Shown piece by piece: positions 41,873 through 51,680 of a stretch of 64,000 nt of DNA; the first letter of the stretch is position 1, and each line of letters opens with the position of its first letter. Made by a program: the position numbers and the translations under genes. This DNA is from Maridesulfovibrio bastinii DSM 16055 (GTDB lineage: Bacteria; Desulfobacterota; Desulfovibrionia; Desulfovibrionales; Desulfovibrionaceae). The notes under the pieces are model-generated. The model worked only from the letters and a program-made list of their open reading frames with translations. It was not told the DNA's origin and searched no databases. The DNA is taken from NCBI RefSeq assembly GCF_000429985.1, contig NZ_AUCX01000020.1:1-64000 (forward strand), in the 5' to 3' direction.

Positions 41873-43939
41873 ATGCACTTACTTCTTAGAGACGGTGACG
41901 GCTTTGAAATTTGTACGACACCGGATGAACATATAGATATTCCAACATTTTCAATATGTTGTTCCGGTTCTCAACGAGGTCCGAAAGCGGATTATTCTAA
42001 ATGGAAGGATTTTGTTGAAGGTCATAAAGTAGATCTTAGTTCAATTGATGAGAATATAGTCAGCTCATGGAACAGGTGCCGGGATATGGCGGTTGATCCT
42101 GCTCCGCGCAGTTGCTGGGACTTTATGCCCATGTCCCAGCTTGAGCCTTTTACTTCCACACTTGAAAAAATATGCAAAGATGTTGAAAGCACTGCTTACG
42201 AAGCGATCCGCAGTAAGGGGCTGCTGATGACTTTTACCAATGCCAAAGCTCGGGTGGCCCGCACCTGCGGCGATCTGGAAGTACTGCGTCAGGCTGACCG
42301 CCTTAATTTCGGTCCCGGTGCCAACTGGGCTGAAGAATGTGTGGGCACAAATGCTATAGGTACAGCTCTCAGTACCGGGCGGCCAATGCAGGTTTTCGGC
42401 GAAGAACATTTCTGCCAGAGCCACCACCTCTGGAATTGTACTGCCGCTCCGATTCTAGATCCTCATGGCCGTATCTGGGGTTGTTTTGATATCTCAGGGC
42501 CGACTTCTTCAGATCACAGCAAGAATATGGAATTGGTCCTACAGGCTACAAGAGCTCTTGAGCAGCGTTTAAGCAGTCTCTACTGCTCGGAGCTTGAGGG
42601 GCATCTCGGTTCACTTTTTTCCTCTATGTTCAATTCCGTAATGACCGGAGTAATTTCGCTGGACGCTTCCGGCAAAATTATCAGTGCCAGCAGTGCCGCC
42701 GAGACTCTCTTGGGCAGCCCGTGGGGAACTCTGCGCGGACAGCGCGCTCGTGATTATTTTGATTATGATGATTTTCTTGCCAAGACAAAACACTCCTCAA
42801 TGAGCAAACCGATTGTCATGCGCTGTCTGGTTAATCCGGATTTATTTGTACGCGGGTTGACCATCTACAGCTCTACCGGAAGCCGGTTGGATACGGTTGT
42901 GACCATCTGCGAAAAACAGACCCACCACCAGTTTGCTGTATCCGATGAGCGGAATCAGTATAACAACCAGTCAACGGAAGAATCTCCTGAAGGGTTCGAA
43001 CATATTCTGCACACCAGCAAATGCATGGGGCAGGTTATCCGGAAGGCCGCGAGAGCGGCTCGAACTCCGTCTACAGTACTGCTTTATGGAGAATCCGGTA
43101 CAGGTAAGGAACTATTTGCCAGAGGTATCCATAAATCAGGTCCAAGGTCTGAAAAGCCTTTCATCGCCATGAACTGCGGAGCTTTTTCTGAGGAGCTGAT
43201 TCAAAGTGAGCTTTTCGGGTATAACGCCGGGGCTTTTACCGGAGCTTTGAAACAGGGCCGTGCCGGTAGATTTCAACGGGCTGATAAAGGAGTTCTTTTT
43301 CTAGATGAGATTTCTGAAATGCCATTATCCCAGCAGGTCAATCTGCTCAGGGTGCTTGAAGAAAAGCAGGTTGTTCCGGTCGGAGGGACAACTCCACAGC
43401 CGGTTGATGTAAAAATAGTCGCCGCAACAAACAAAGATTTGTTTAAACTGGTCAAACAGGGACAGTTTCGTGAGGACCTGTATTATCGCCTAAATGTGGT
43501 TGGTATCGAACTGCCTCCACTCAGAGACAGAGGCGATGATGTGGTGCTGCTGGCTGAATTTCATCTAAAGCGCATGTGTGAAGATTTTGGTATAGAATGT
43601 GATGGAATGACTGAAGAGGTCCGTGATATTCTTATGCATTACGAATGGCCGGGAAACGTTCGGGAACTAGTTAATTGTATTGAATATGCCATAAACAACA
43701 TGTCAGAATCATGGCTGGAGGCGAAGCATCTGCCTGAGTCTCTTGTTGATAAAACAAAAGATGCGCACACGCCTATTGCTCTTTTAAGCAGCGGTTTCAC
43801 CCTCAAAGATATGGAAGCCAATACTATTCGTGAAGCTTTGGATTTTTATGACGGCAACATAAGCAAAACTGCAAAAGCTCTGGGAATAGGACGAAATACT
43901 CTCTATGCCAAAATGCAGCGGCACGGGATAGAGCTTTAG
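41873..43939 (+). CDS. acoR: AcoR-type sigma-54-dependent transcriptional activator
   Basis: About 688 residues. The N-terminal region has SSWNRCRDM and a GAF-type sensor (FGPGANWAEECVGTNAIGTAL), followed by a PAS-like domain. The AAA+ domain has GESGTGKE, the sigma-54 contact loop GAFTGA and FLDEISEM, and a C-terminal Fis helix-turn-helix ends ALGIGRNTLYAKMQRHG. It is divergent from the aco operon, so acetoin is the expected effector. ATG 41873 has GGAG upstream; the frame extends to 41774. Confidence 0.88.
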   Translation: MHLLLRDGDGFEICTTPDEHIDIPTFSICCSGSQRGPKADYSKWKDFVEGHKVDLSSIDENIVSSWNRCRDMAVDPAPRSCWDFMPMSQLEPFTSTLEKICKDVESTAYEAIRSKGLLMTFTNAKARVARTCGDLEVLRQADRLNFGPGANWAEECVGTNAIGTALSTGRPMQVFGEEHFCQSHHLWNCTAAPILDPHGRIWGCFDISGPTSSDHSKNMELVLQATRALEQRLSSLYCSELEGHLGSLFSSMFNSVMTGVISLDASGKIISASSAAETLLGSPWGTLRGQRARDYFDYDDFLAKTKHSSMSKPIVMRCLVNPDLFVRGLTIYSSTGSRLDTVVTICEKQTHHQFAVSDERNQYNNQSTEESPEGFEHILHTSKCMGQVIRKAARAARTPSTVLLYGESGTGKELFARGIHKSGPRSEKPFIAMNCGAFSEELIQSELFGYNAGAFTGALKQGRAGRFQRADKGVLFLDEISEMPLSQQVNLLRVLEEKQVVPVGGTTPQPVDVKIVAATNKDLFKLVKQGQFREDLYYRLNVVGIELPPLRDRGDDVVLLAEFHLKRMCEDFGIECDGMTEEVRDILMHYEWPGNVRELVNCIEYAINNMSESWLEAKHLPESLVDKTKDAHTPIALLSSGFTLKDMEANTIREALDFYDGNISKTAKALGIGRNTLYAKMQRHGIEL

Positions 43940-44285
43940 CGAAGCGACCTATATTGCACCTTCTTCGACAGAATCTGTCAGGAGTTTGAGTTACTTCTTA
44001 TGGCGCAGAACTGTTCCAATATATAAGGACAGGGACTGCTTAATCTTCTTTTACGACTGCAACATCCTTTCCAGATTTAACTATCCGTATAATATGTCTT
44101 AATATTTTGAATCAGCGTATGTTTTGTTATATTAAATTAAACATTTTGAAAATATGTTCTGTTTCATGGAAAAATGTAAAACAATAGTGTGTACTGCTTT
44201 AATAAAAATTAGAGTTGGCATTGCTCTATTTGTTTTTTGCTTCAGACGTATTGTGTTTAATGAATTTAAAATATGAGAGATGTTT
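43940..44285. other. Intergenic region between the two sigma-54 activator genes
   Basis: About 345 AT-rich bases with no ORF, clear terminator or promoter that I can support. Confidence 0.4.
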
Positions 44286-46025
44286 ATGCGCATTGCTGAA
44301 ATTATGCAGCATCCGGTTCATGTGTTGTCTGTGGATAAAAAACTACAGGACGCGGCAGAAATTTTTTACAGCAATAAAATTCATGGGGTCCATATTATAG
44401 GACGAAATGGCAAACCCGTTGGAATGTTCACATCTGAAGATTTAATCAAAGCTGCAGCTCAGGGCAGTTCTCTGGAAGATTCTATAGGCAAATATATGCG
44501 GGAGATGATCTGCACCGTAAATGCCGAAACACACTTGAATGAAATATGCTGGGATAATTCATCATACCTTGCTGTAAGTGATGGCGGTAGGATTGTTGGT
44601 GGCCTTGATGTTTCTTTTCTCACTAATCTCACCAATGAACTCAATGATATAATCGATATCTCTTTTGACGGGATATTCATAACCGACGAAAATGGACGGG
44701 TCATACTGGTTAACAAGGCTTATGAACGCATTACGGGAATAAGGGCTGCTGAAGTTCTTGGTCAGACAATGTCCGAACTTGTTGAAAAGGGTTTTTATGA
44801 TGAGTCTGTCACTGTTCAGGTTATGGAATCCGGTAAAATCAAAACCATTGTGCAGAAATTGCGCACCGGCAAGACCATAGTTGTTACAGGTAATCCGCTT
44901 TTTGACAGCTCAGGGAAAATCAGCCGTGTGGTTACAAATGTAAGGGATGTTACCGAGCTTAGACAGCTTCAGCGTGAGTTAGAAAAAATTTCAGAGCTTA
45001 AAAGTCATTATAAGCAGGAGCTTGAGACCTTAAAGCGCAGTACCGGTGATAAAAAGATTATTATCAGATCAAAAAAGATGCGTGAGGTTTACGATCAGGC
45101 TATGCGCCTGTCCCGTGTTGATTCTACCGTGCTCATTTCAGGAGAGTCCGGGGTCGGAAAAGAAATTATGGCCGGGATAATTCACAAACACGGTCCCAGA
45201 AGGAAAAATCCGTTTATTAAAATCAGCTGCGCCGCAATACCGGAACATCTGCTGGAATCTGAACTTTTTGGTTACATGCCGGGAGCATTCACCGGAGCTT
45301 TGAGCAGTGGAAAGCCGGGCATGTTCGAGCTGGCTAACCATGGAACCCTTTTTCTGGATGAGATAGGCGAAATGCCTTTAGGACTGCAATCCAAGTTACT
45401 CCGGGTTTTACAGGAACAGTCCATAGTCCGGGTCGGCGGTGTCAGTTCCTTAAATGTTGATGTGCGGATCATCGCGGCCACCAATCGTGATCTTGAACTG
45501 ATGGTCGCTAGAAAAGAGTTTAGAAATGATCTGTTTTATCGCCTCAATGTAGTCCCGCTGGTAATTCCGCCTTTACGGGAAAGAGAAGAGGCTATTATTG
45601 ATTTTATTTACCATTTTCTTGGTAAGTATAACAGTAAATATGGCATGAACAGGCAGCTAGAACCGGGTGCTTTGGATTTTCTGGCATCCAGAGATTGGCC
45701 CGGTAATGTGAGGGAGCTTGAAAACGCCATAGAGCGGGTTGTGGTTATGGCTCATTCAGAAATTATAAGCCAAAACGAAGTAACACGAATATTATATAAA
45801 TCTAACAAAGAAGATAATAAGTCTGATGATATTGATCGCAGTAAGAAAGATGGTGATTCGTTGTATTTAAAGAGAATAGTTGAACAGTCTGAGCGAAGGG
45901 CGATTATTAATGCACTATCTATCTATAAAAGTACAAGAAAATCAGCAAAAGCCTTAGGCGTAAATCAGTCTACTATAGTTAGAAAAGCAAAAAAATTGGG
46001 GATAAATCTCTCCGATGCACAATAG
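44286..46025 (+). CDS. Sigma-54-dependent activator with CBS and PAS sensor domains
   Basis: About 579 residues. A pair of CBS motifs (MQHPVHVLSVDKKLQDA; GVHIIGRNGKPVGMFTSEDL; to about 120) is followed by a PAS domain (SFDGIFITDENGRVILVNKAYERITG). A short coiled coil, an AAA+ domain (GESGVGKE, GAFTGA, FLDEIGEM) and a Fis-type HTH (AKALGVNQSTIVRKAKKLG) complete it. CBS domains usually bind adenosyl nucleotides; the true signal is unknown. GAGAG lies six bases before ATG 44286. Palindromes at 46014-46209 just downstream probably bind it. Confidence 0.88.
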   Translation: MRIAEIMQHPVHVLSVDKKLQDAAEIFYSNKIHGVHIIGRNGKPVGMFTSEDLIKAAAQGSSLEDSIGKYMREMICTVNAETHLNEICWDNSSYLAVSDGGRIVGGLDVSFLTNLTNELNDIIDISFDGIFITDENGRVILVNKAYERITGIRAAEVLGQTMSELVEKGFYDESVTVQVMESGKIKTIVQKLRTGKTIVVTGNPLFDSSGKISRVVTNVRDVTELRQLQRELEKISELKSHYKQELETLKRSTGDKKIIIRSKKMREVYDQAMRLSRVDSTVLISGESGVGKEIMAGIIHKHGPRRKNPFIKISCAAIPEHLLESELFGYMPGAFTGALSSGKPGMFELANHGTLFLDEIGEMPLGLQSKLLRVLQEQSIVRVGGVSSLNVDVRIIAATNRDLELMVARKEFRNDLFYRLNVVPLVIPPLREREEAIIDFIYHFLGKYNSKYGMNRQLEPGALDFLASRDWPGNVRELENAIERVVVMAHSEIISQNEVTRILYKSNKEDNKSDDIDRSKKDGDSLYLKRIVEQSERRAIINALSIYKSTRKSAKALGVNQSTIVRKAKKLGINLSDAQ

Positions 46026-46029
46026 CATC
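46014..46029. promoter_or_regulatory. GATGC-N6-GCATC palindrome, copy 1
   Basis: GATGC-ACAATA-GCATC overlaps the stop codon of the activator gene. Its centre is 20 bases (two turns) from copy 2. Confidence 0.65.
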
Positions 46030-46033
46030 ATGC

Positions 46034-46049
46034 GATGCAATTATGCATC
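46034..46049. promoter_or_regulatory. GATGC-N6-GCATC palindrome, copy 2
   Basis: GATGC-AATTAT-GCATC has the same half-sites and spacer length as copies 1 and 3. Confidence 0.65.
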
Positions 46050-46193
46050 TATTGGTGCTTCATTCATAAAAGAATTATTAAAATAGATTATATAAATGTT
46101 GGCTGCTATGCATTACTGATATTCACAATGATTTATTTAAATTTATAATATCGTCTTTTTATCTTTTTACTGTCCCTAGTTTAGATAACTTGT

Positions 46194-46209
46194 GATGCTT
46201 TTTTGCATC
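46194..46209. promoter_or_regulatory. GATGC-N6-GCATC palindrome, copy 3
   Basis: GATGC-TTTTTT-GCATC, extended by GT/AC, is about 125 bases before the proposed -24 element. It could also form an RNA hairpin, but it lacks a T tract after it. Confidence 0.6.
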
Positions 46210-46317
46210 ACCATAACATCTAAAATCTATCTTAAAGTTATATATATTTCATTTTTTGTATTCATAACCAGCTATAAAATCAGAATATTACAATATTGTT
46301 TTATGAGATGCCAGTTC

Positions 46318-46335
46318 CAGGCACGGTTTTTGTTA
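46318..46335 (+). promoter_or_regulatory. Candidate sigma-54 promoter
   Basis: AGGCACGGTTTTTGTTA matches the -24 GGCACG element and TTG of the -12 element at correct spacing, with T instead of C in the -12 GC. TGGCAC at about 46408 is an alternative -24 with a poor -12. Confidence 0.45.
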
Positions 46336-46491
46336 TAAATAAAAAAACGCGCGTTTTCTTAACCCTGTCTGAAACCTTTCATCGCGGTCAGTATTCCGCG
46401 GCATTCTGGCACAGACAGTGTTTCATGCTCAAGGGGACAGGAAGAGGCAAAAGATTTGCCCGTATGATTCAACTCGAACAGGAGGCATATA

Positions 46492-47271
46492 ATGCGACTG
46501 TATATGTTTGAAGCTGGTGTCCTGAAAAGTCAGAAGCAATTTTTTACCCTCAATCAGGGATATGGAGATTCGTTTGATGTCCCTGTTCCCTTCTTTCTGA
46601 TTGATCATCCTAAAGGAAAGGTTCTTTTTGATACTGGAAACGCGCTTGAAGTAGTAAATAATAAAGAAGAACACTGGGGTGGAATCCTCGGTGCTTATGA
46701 TCCGGTGATGAGCGAGGATCAGTGGTGCGCCAACGCCATTAAAAAAGTAGGTGTTTCGCCTGAAGATATTTCTTATGTAATTCTTTCTCACCTGCATCTG
46801 GACCATGCCGGTGGTGTCGGACATTTCCCCAATGCCCGCTATGTTGTGCAACGTGATGAAATTAATTTTGCCTATACTCCTGATCCTTATATGAAAGCCG
46901 CTTATATCCGCAAAGATTTTGACAAGGACGTGGACTGGCTGATTCTGGAAGGATGGGAACAGGATCAGTTCGACCTTTTCGGAGACGGTGCAATCCAAAT
47001 CTGGTTTACTCCGGGCCATACTCCGGGACATCAGTCAATTCTGGTGAATCTGCCTAACAGCGGGCCTATGTTTTTTGCAGCTGACGCCTGTTACACCCAG
47101 AGCAATCTTGAAAACGGAGTTTTGCCCGGACTTATGTGGAGCGCCGGTGAAACCGTCCGCAGCGTGGATCGCATGAGGTATCTTCAGGAAGCTCGCGGAG
47201 TGAAGATTGTTACCGGCCATGATCCTGAATCATGGAAAAGTGTCAAGCAGGCTCCAGAATATTACGACTAG
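46492..47271 (+). CDS. Metallo-beta-lactamase fold, AHL-lactonase-like hydrolase
   Basis: The 259-residue protein has the dinuclear-zinc motif SHLHLDHAGG (about 98-107), TPGHTPGHQS, FAADACY and TGHD, in the order seen in AiiA/AttM lactonases. A quorum-quenching role is not implied. Beside alcohol and aldehyde dehydrogenases a lactone or ester intermediate is also plausible. CAGGAGG lies before the ATG. It is the first gene of the proposed operon. Confidence 0.78.
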   Translation: MRLYMFEAGVLKSQKQFFTLNQGYGDSFDVPVPFFLIDHPKGKVLFDTGNALEVVNNKEEHWGGILGAYDPVMSEDQWCANAIKKVGVSPEDISYVILSHLHLDHAGGVGHFPNARYVVQRDEINFAYTPDPYMKAAYIRKDFDKDVDWLILEGWEQDQFDLFGDGAIQIWFTPGHTPGHQSILVNLPNSGPMFFAADACYTQSNLENGVLPGLMWSAGETVRSVDRMRYLQEARGVKIVTGHDPESWKSVKQAPEYYD

Positions 47272-47337
47272 TAAAATACAGGCAAAAATTAATAAACACC
47301 GCAATTTTCTATGCGGATTATATAAGGATTGAATTTC

Positions 47338-48492
47338 ATGTCATACGAACTTTTCAGCACAACTCAGAGGGTGGCTTTTGCACAGGGCGCAGTTAATAAT
47401 TTAGTTTCTGAAATCAAACGCTTAGGGGCTTCCAAACCCTGTATCATTACCGACCCCGGCCTGATGTCCACAGGACTTGTAGAGAAGGTGCAGAATATTC
47501 TTAAAGACGGCGGGTTGGAAAGCTGTCTGTACGGTAAAGTTCAGGCAGACCCTCCATACGAGCTTGTAGACCAGACTGTAGAGCTTGTTAAAAGTGAAGG
47601 AGCGGACTGTGTCATCGGTATTGGCGGAGGCTCGTCACTGGATATGGCCAAAGTTACTTCCGTGATGGTTAAAAATCCCGGATCTGTTTCCGATTATTTC
47701 GGTATTGATCTTATTAAAAACAAAGGCCTACCTCTTATTCTCATTCCTACAACCGCAGGAACAGGCAGCGAAGTCACTCCAATTGTCATTTTATCCGATG
47801 AAGGTGAGAAACTGAAAAAAGGAGTTGTAAGTCCGTATCTTTATCCTGACTGCGCACTCCTTGACCCGGAACTGACCATAGGACTTCCTCCTGCCGTGAC
47901 CACTGCCACGGGTATGGATGCCTTGATTCATGCTGTGGAAGCTTATACCTCAAAAAATGCAACTCCCATGTCCGATATACTGGCAAAAGAAGCAATGCAG
48001 TTGATTTTTGGTAATCTGCGCAGTGCTTACGCTGATGGAACAAATGCCGAAGCCCGCGGAAATATGTTGCGCGGCAGTATGCTGGCCGGGATGGCCTTTG
48101 CAAATGCCGGAGTAACGGCAGTGCATGCTTTTGCTTATCCCATCGGAGCTGAATTCCATATTCCCCACGGTATAGCCAATACCATTATGCTGGTCCCCGT
48201 AATGCGTTTCAACATGCTTGGAAATCTGGAACGTTTCGCTGATCTTGCTGAAATATTCGGCCAGCCCACAGAAGGTTTAAGCACCCGTCAGGCCGCTTTA
48301 AAGGCTGTGGATTCATTGGCTGAACTGGCTGAAGATCTTAAAGTTCCCCAGCACCTTAAAGATTATGGTGTGAAGGAAGCCAACGTTCCTGAACTGGCTG
48401 AAGGTGTTTTAAAGGTTACCAGACTGCTGGCAAATAACCCCCGCAAGCTGGAACTGGCCGACGCTGAAGCTATCTACAGAGCCGCACTTTAG
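47338..48492 (+). CDS. Iron-containing alcohol dehydrogenase
   Basis: About 384 residues of the group III ADH family. GGGSSLDMAK and TTAGTGSEVTP bind NAD. MDALIHAVEAY and AVHAFAYPIGAEFHIPHG supply the Asp/His iron ligands. It should oxidise a primary alcohol to the aldehyde used by the oxidoreductase encoded next. ATG 47338 is chosen over TTG 47329 because of AAGG upstream. The upstream gene ends 66 bases before. Confidence 0.9.
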   Translation: MSYELFSTTQRVAFAQGAVNNLVSEIKRLGASKPCIITDPGLMSTGLVEKVQNILKDGGLESCLYGKVQADPPYELVDQTVELVKSEGADCVIGIGGGSSLDMAKVTSVMVKNPGSVSDYFGIDLIKNKGLPLILIPTTAGTGSEVTPIVILSDEGEKLKKGVVSPYLYPDCALLDPELTIGLPPAVTTATGMDALIHAVEAYTSKNATPMSDILAKEAMQLIFGNLRSAYADGTNAEARGNMLRGSMLAGMAFANAGVTAVHAFAYPIGAEFHIPHGIANTIMLVPVMRFNMLGNLERFADLAEIFGQPTEGLSTRQAALKAVDSLAELAEDLKVPQHLKDYGVKEANVPELAEGVLKVTRLLANNPRKLELADAEAIYRAAL

Positions 48493-48519
48493 TTTTTCAC
48501 TCTGTTTGCGACTTAACAG

Positions 48520-48550
48520 GATGCCCCGGCCTTTTAAGGCCGGAGGCATC
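48520..48550 (+). terminator. Strong hairpin between the ADH gene and mop
   Basis: GATGCC-CCGGCC and GGCCGG-AGGCATC pair over 12 positions around TTTTAA. There is no good T tract after it, so it is probably a processing or attenuation hairpin. Confidence 0.55.
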
Positions 48551-48603
48551 ATTCCCGGCGTATTTTGAAATATAAGCGAACCAGATATATCCAAGGAATT
48601 TTT

Positions 48604-51258
48604 ATGAAACGAGTTACTCTTGAAATAAACGGCCTGACCAGACAGGTAGTGACAGATGAAGACAAAGTCCTGCTTGATCTGCTCCGTCACGACCTGCGTT
48701 TAACCGGGGCCAAACAGTCCTGTGACCGTAAAGGACAGTGTGGAGCCTGCACAGTCATTGTTGATGGAAAAGCGGCTTTGTCCTGTCTGACCAAAGTGAA
48801 AAATCTGGACGGAGCAAAAATAATAACCGCAGAAGGTTTAGGAACTCCTGATAATCCACATCTTATCCAACAGGCTTTTGTCCTTTCAGGAGCCATACAG
48901 TGCGGTTTCTGCACTCCGGGCATGATCATGGCAACTAAAGCGTTGCTTGATAAGAATTTGAACCCGACCAAGGAAGAAATTAAAAAGGCTCTTCGGCGCA
49001 ACATCTGCCGTTGTACAGGGTATGTTAAAATTATCGAAGCAGTGCAGCTTGCCGCTAAGTTTCTACGTGGCGAGGCTACTCCTGAAGAATATACTCCGGC
49101 GGCCGATGCCCCGGCCATGGGAACATCGCATCCCCGGCGTTCTTCCATCCATAAGGCCTGTGGAACAGCTTATTTTACCGCTGATGTTCAAATCCCCGGT
49201 GCCTTGGAACTTGCTGTTCTGCGCAGCACTGTTCCCCATGCTGAAATTGTAAAGCTGGAGACCTCAGCCGCTGAAGCCATACCGGGAGTTGCCGGAGTTG
49301 TTACGGCTAAAGATATCAAAGGAACCAATATCCTGAAATATATTGAAGCGGACCGGCCTGTTCTGTGCCGCGACAAGGTTCATTATATAGGTGATCCCGT
49401 ATGTATTGTTGCCGCAGAAACCAAAGCTCAGGCTGAAGCTGCGGTGAAAAAGATTGTTTTGGAGCTTAAGGAGCTTCCTGTTCTTGACGATCCTTATCAG
49501 GCCATGGATGAAGATAGTCTCAGAGTCCATCCTGAACGTAAAAACCTATGTTATGAACAGCCTCAAATAAAGGGCGACGCTGATAAAGCCCTTGAAGAAT
49601 CCGCTGCTTCAATCGAAGCAACATTTAAGACTCAGACCAATCATCAGGCACCGCTGGAGCCGGAATCTACCGTAGCCTATTTTGAAGAGGATGAAGACGC
49701 CGAGCAGCCCAAGCTTGTGATTATGGGGCGGAGCATCAATATCCATTACCACATGGCTATGTTGCAGGAAGCTGTGGCCTGGGAAAATATGGCTTATATA
49801 GAAGCTTACTCCGGTGGACAGTTCGGCATCAGAATTGATGTTATTTCAGAAGGGATAGCCGCTGCGGCAGCTGTGCATTTTCAAAGGGCTGTTCGTTATA
49901 TACCAAGCCTTACCGAGAGCATGCTGATGGCCTCAAAGCGTCATGCTTTCAATATGAAAGTAAAGCTTGCCGCGGATAAAAACGGCAGAATAACTGCTTA
50001 TCATAATGATTTTGTTGTGGATAACGGGGCCTACTATTCTATCGGGCATGTAGTTATCTACCGGGCTTTGCTCATGCTTTCAGGTTCTTACAACATTCCG
50101 AATGTCAAAGCCCGGGCGCGTCTAGTTTATACCAACAATCCATGGGGCAGTGCCGCCAGAGGAGCAGGAGCTCCGCAGGCCAACTTTGCATTGGAATGCG
50201 CCGTGGATATGCTCGCGGCTGAAATGGGAATAGATCCTTTTGAATTCCGCATTATGAATTCACTCAAGCCGGGTGAGACAAAATCCACGGGGCAGGCTGT
50301 AACTGAATGGCCTTTCCCCGAGCTGATGGAAAAGATGCGTCCCCATTATGAGCGTGCTGTGGCTGAGGCAAAGGCTAAAAGCACCGCTACTGTATTAAGA
50401 GGTGTGGGAATAGGTACAGGTGCATTTGGAATAGGTGGTCCCAACGATGCCTCCGTAGTTGCTGTGGAGCTTGGAGCTGATGGGGAGTTGTCCATTTTTG
50501 CGGCGGCAGCTGATCCCGGAGAGGGAAATGAGTCCATGCTGTTGCAGCTTAGTGGAGCTTTCATGAACATGCCTCTTGGCAAAATCCATATTCACACCCG
50601 CAGCACAGAAAATACTGCTGCCAGCGGTCCTGCAGCAGGAAGTCGTATCACTTACATGATAGGCGGAGCATTGATCAACGGTCTGGAGCAGCTTAAGGCT
50701 GCTATGGATGAAACCGGAGCTTCAAATTCCAAAGAACTTGAAGCCGCAGGAAAACCATTCCGCTATTTAGGGCGTAAAAAGAATGAGGTCGGTCCTCTTG
50801 ATCCTGAAACAGGTCAGGGACCATCATTTGAATCTCAGGTTCATGCCGTACAGATGGCGGAGATTGAAGTTGATACCGCAACCGGTGAAACCCGTATGAT
50901 CAAAATGACTACTGCGGTTGATGCTGGTCCGGTTATTCATCCTGATAACCTTACAGGTCAGCTTGATGGTGGAATTGATATGGGTGTCGGGCTGGCTCTT
51001 CGGGAAAAATATGTTGCCGGAGAGACCAAAGACTGGGTTACTTTCAAGTTCCCCACAATTTCCAAAAGTTTTGATATGGAAACAATTCTTCAGGAAACAC
51101 CCCGCCCTAAAGGTCCGCTTAAATGCACCGGTATCGGTGAAATGTGTCTTGTTCCGACAGCTCCTGCTGTTATCAACGCAATATTCAATGCTACCGGCGC
51201 GTGGGTCTGCGATCTCCCCGCTACCCCTGAAAAGTTGCTGGCTGCAATGAAAAAATAA
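48604..51258 (+). CDS. mop: Molybdenum aldehyde oxidoreductase (xanthine oxidase family, D. gigas Mop-like)
   Basis: About 884 residues. An N-terminal plant-type [2Fe-2S] domain (CDRKGQCGACTVIVDG, then a Cys about 30 later) and a helical [2Fe-2S] domain (CGFCTPGM; NICRCTG) come first. The molybdopterin domains include GQFGIRIDVISEG, WGSAARGAGAPQANFA and CTGIGEMCLVP with the catalytic Glu. No FAD domain is present, as in D. gigas Mop. It oxidises aldehydes to acids. AAGGA precedes ATG 48604. Confidence 0.93.
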   Translation: MKRVTLEINGLTRQVVTDEDKVLLDLLRHDLRLTGAKQSCDRKGQCGACTVIVDGKAALSCLTKVKNLDGAKIITAEGLGTPDNPHLIQQAFVLSGAIQCGFCTPGMIMATKALLDKNLNPTKEEIKKALRRNICRCTGYVKIIEAVQLAAKFLRGEATPEEYTPAADAPAMGTSHPRRSSIHKACGTAYFTADVQIPGALELAVLRSTVPHAEIVKLETSAAEAIPGVAGVVTAKDIKGTNILKYIEADRPVLCRDKVHYIGDPVCIVAAETKAQAEAAVKKIVLELKELPVLDDPYQAMDEDSLRVHPERKNLCYEQPQIKGDADKALEESAASIEATFKTQTNHQAPLEPESTVAYFEEDEDAEQPKLVIMGRSINIHYHMAMLQEAVAWENMAYIEAYSGGQFGIRIDVISEGIAAAAAVHFQRAVRYIPSLTESMLMASKRHAFNMKVKLAADKNGRITAYHNDFVVDNGAYYSIGHVVIYRALLMLSGSYNIPNVKARARLVYTNNPWGSAARGAGAPQANFALECAVDMLAAEMGIDPFEFRIMNSLKPGETKSTGQAVTEWPFPELMEKMRPHYERAVAEAKAKSTATVLRGVGIGTGAFGIGGPNDASVVAVELGADGELSIFAAAADPGEGNESMLLQLSGAFMNMPLGKIHIHTRSTENTAASGPAAGSRITYMIGGALINGLEQLKAAMDETGASNSKELEAAGKPFRYLGRKKNEVGPLDPETGQGPSFESQVHAVQMAEIEVDTATGETRMIKMTTAVDAGPVIHPDNLTGQLDGGIDMGVGLALREKYVAGETKDWVTFKFPTISKSFDMETILQETPRPKGPLKCTGIGEMCLVPTAPAVINAIFNATGAWVCDLPATPEKLLAAMKK

Positions 51259-51292
51259 AATCTGTTCCGTACTGCTTAACCAGAATCCATCA

Positions 51293-51317
51293 CACGGGGC
51301 TGAATTTCAGCCCCGTG
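51293..51317 (+). terminator. Hairpin between mop and the DsrC-like gene
   Basis: CACGGGGCTGAA and TTTCAGCCCCGTG are perfect complements with almost no loop and no T tract. It is likely a partial terminator or cruciform. Confidence 0.5.
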
Positions 51318-51341
51318 CAGTTAAAACAGGATATTTTAAAA

Positions 51342-51680
51342 ATGAGCAAGGACGACAGAACCTCAACAGAAACTGTTATCGCCGGTTATTCCGTTGAATT
51401 TGATGATGAAGGCTATTTCATGGATGATACACAATGGAATGAGGAAGTCTGCAAAGTCCTATCTTTTAGAGAAGGTCTTGATGAAATGACTCCTGAGCAT
51501 TGGCAGGTTCTTTATGCTTATAGAAATTTTTATGCATACAATGGCAGAGCTCCGTTAAATAAAGATCTCAAAAAAGACACCGGTATGAGTATAATGGCCA
51601 TGGAGCGGCTTTTTCCGGGTGGACTTAAACATGGAGCCCGCAGATTATGCGGGTTGCCGAATCCAAAGACGTGCCAATGA
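51342..51680 (+). CDS. DsrC/TusE-family sulfur-carrier-like protein with shifted cysteine pair
   Basis: About 112 residues. VEFDDEGYFMDDTQWNEEV, MTPEHWQVLYAYRNFY and GGLKHGARRLCGLPNPKTCQ match DsrC/TusE. The penultimate Cys (CysA) is present. The second Cys is eight residues before it (RRLCG) instead of eleven as in DsrC. DsrC-family proteins carry sulfur as persulfide or trisulfide. The stop overlaps the cysteine desulfurase start (ATGA), so sulfur handover between the two is likely. It is unlikely to be the sulfite-reductase DsrC. Confidence 0.8.
   Translation: MSKDDRTSTETVIAGYSVEFDDEGYFMDDTQWNEEVCKVLSFREGLDEMTPEHWQVLYAYRNFYAYNGRAPLNKDLKKDTGMSIMAMERLFPGGLKHGARRLCGLPNPKTCQ

Larger units (their letters stand above)
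46026..46491. other. Regulatory intergenic region upstream of the lactonase-ADH-mop operon
   Basis: 466 bases without an ORF. It carries the palindromes and a possible sigma-54 promoter, and is very AT-rich in the middle, as is common where activator-bound DNA must bend. Confidence 0.55.

Noticed and set aside
44210-44240. Sigma-54 promoter at TTGGCATTGC before the CBS-PAS activator
   Set aside because: GG and GC are only four bases apart instead of ten.
46194-46209. GATGC-TTTTTT-GCATC as a terminator of the activator gene
   Set aside because: The T run is in the loop rather than after the stem, and two more copies with other spacers show that it is a repeated binding-type site.
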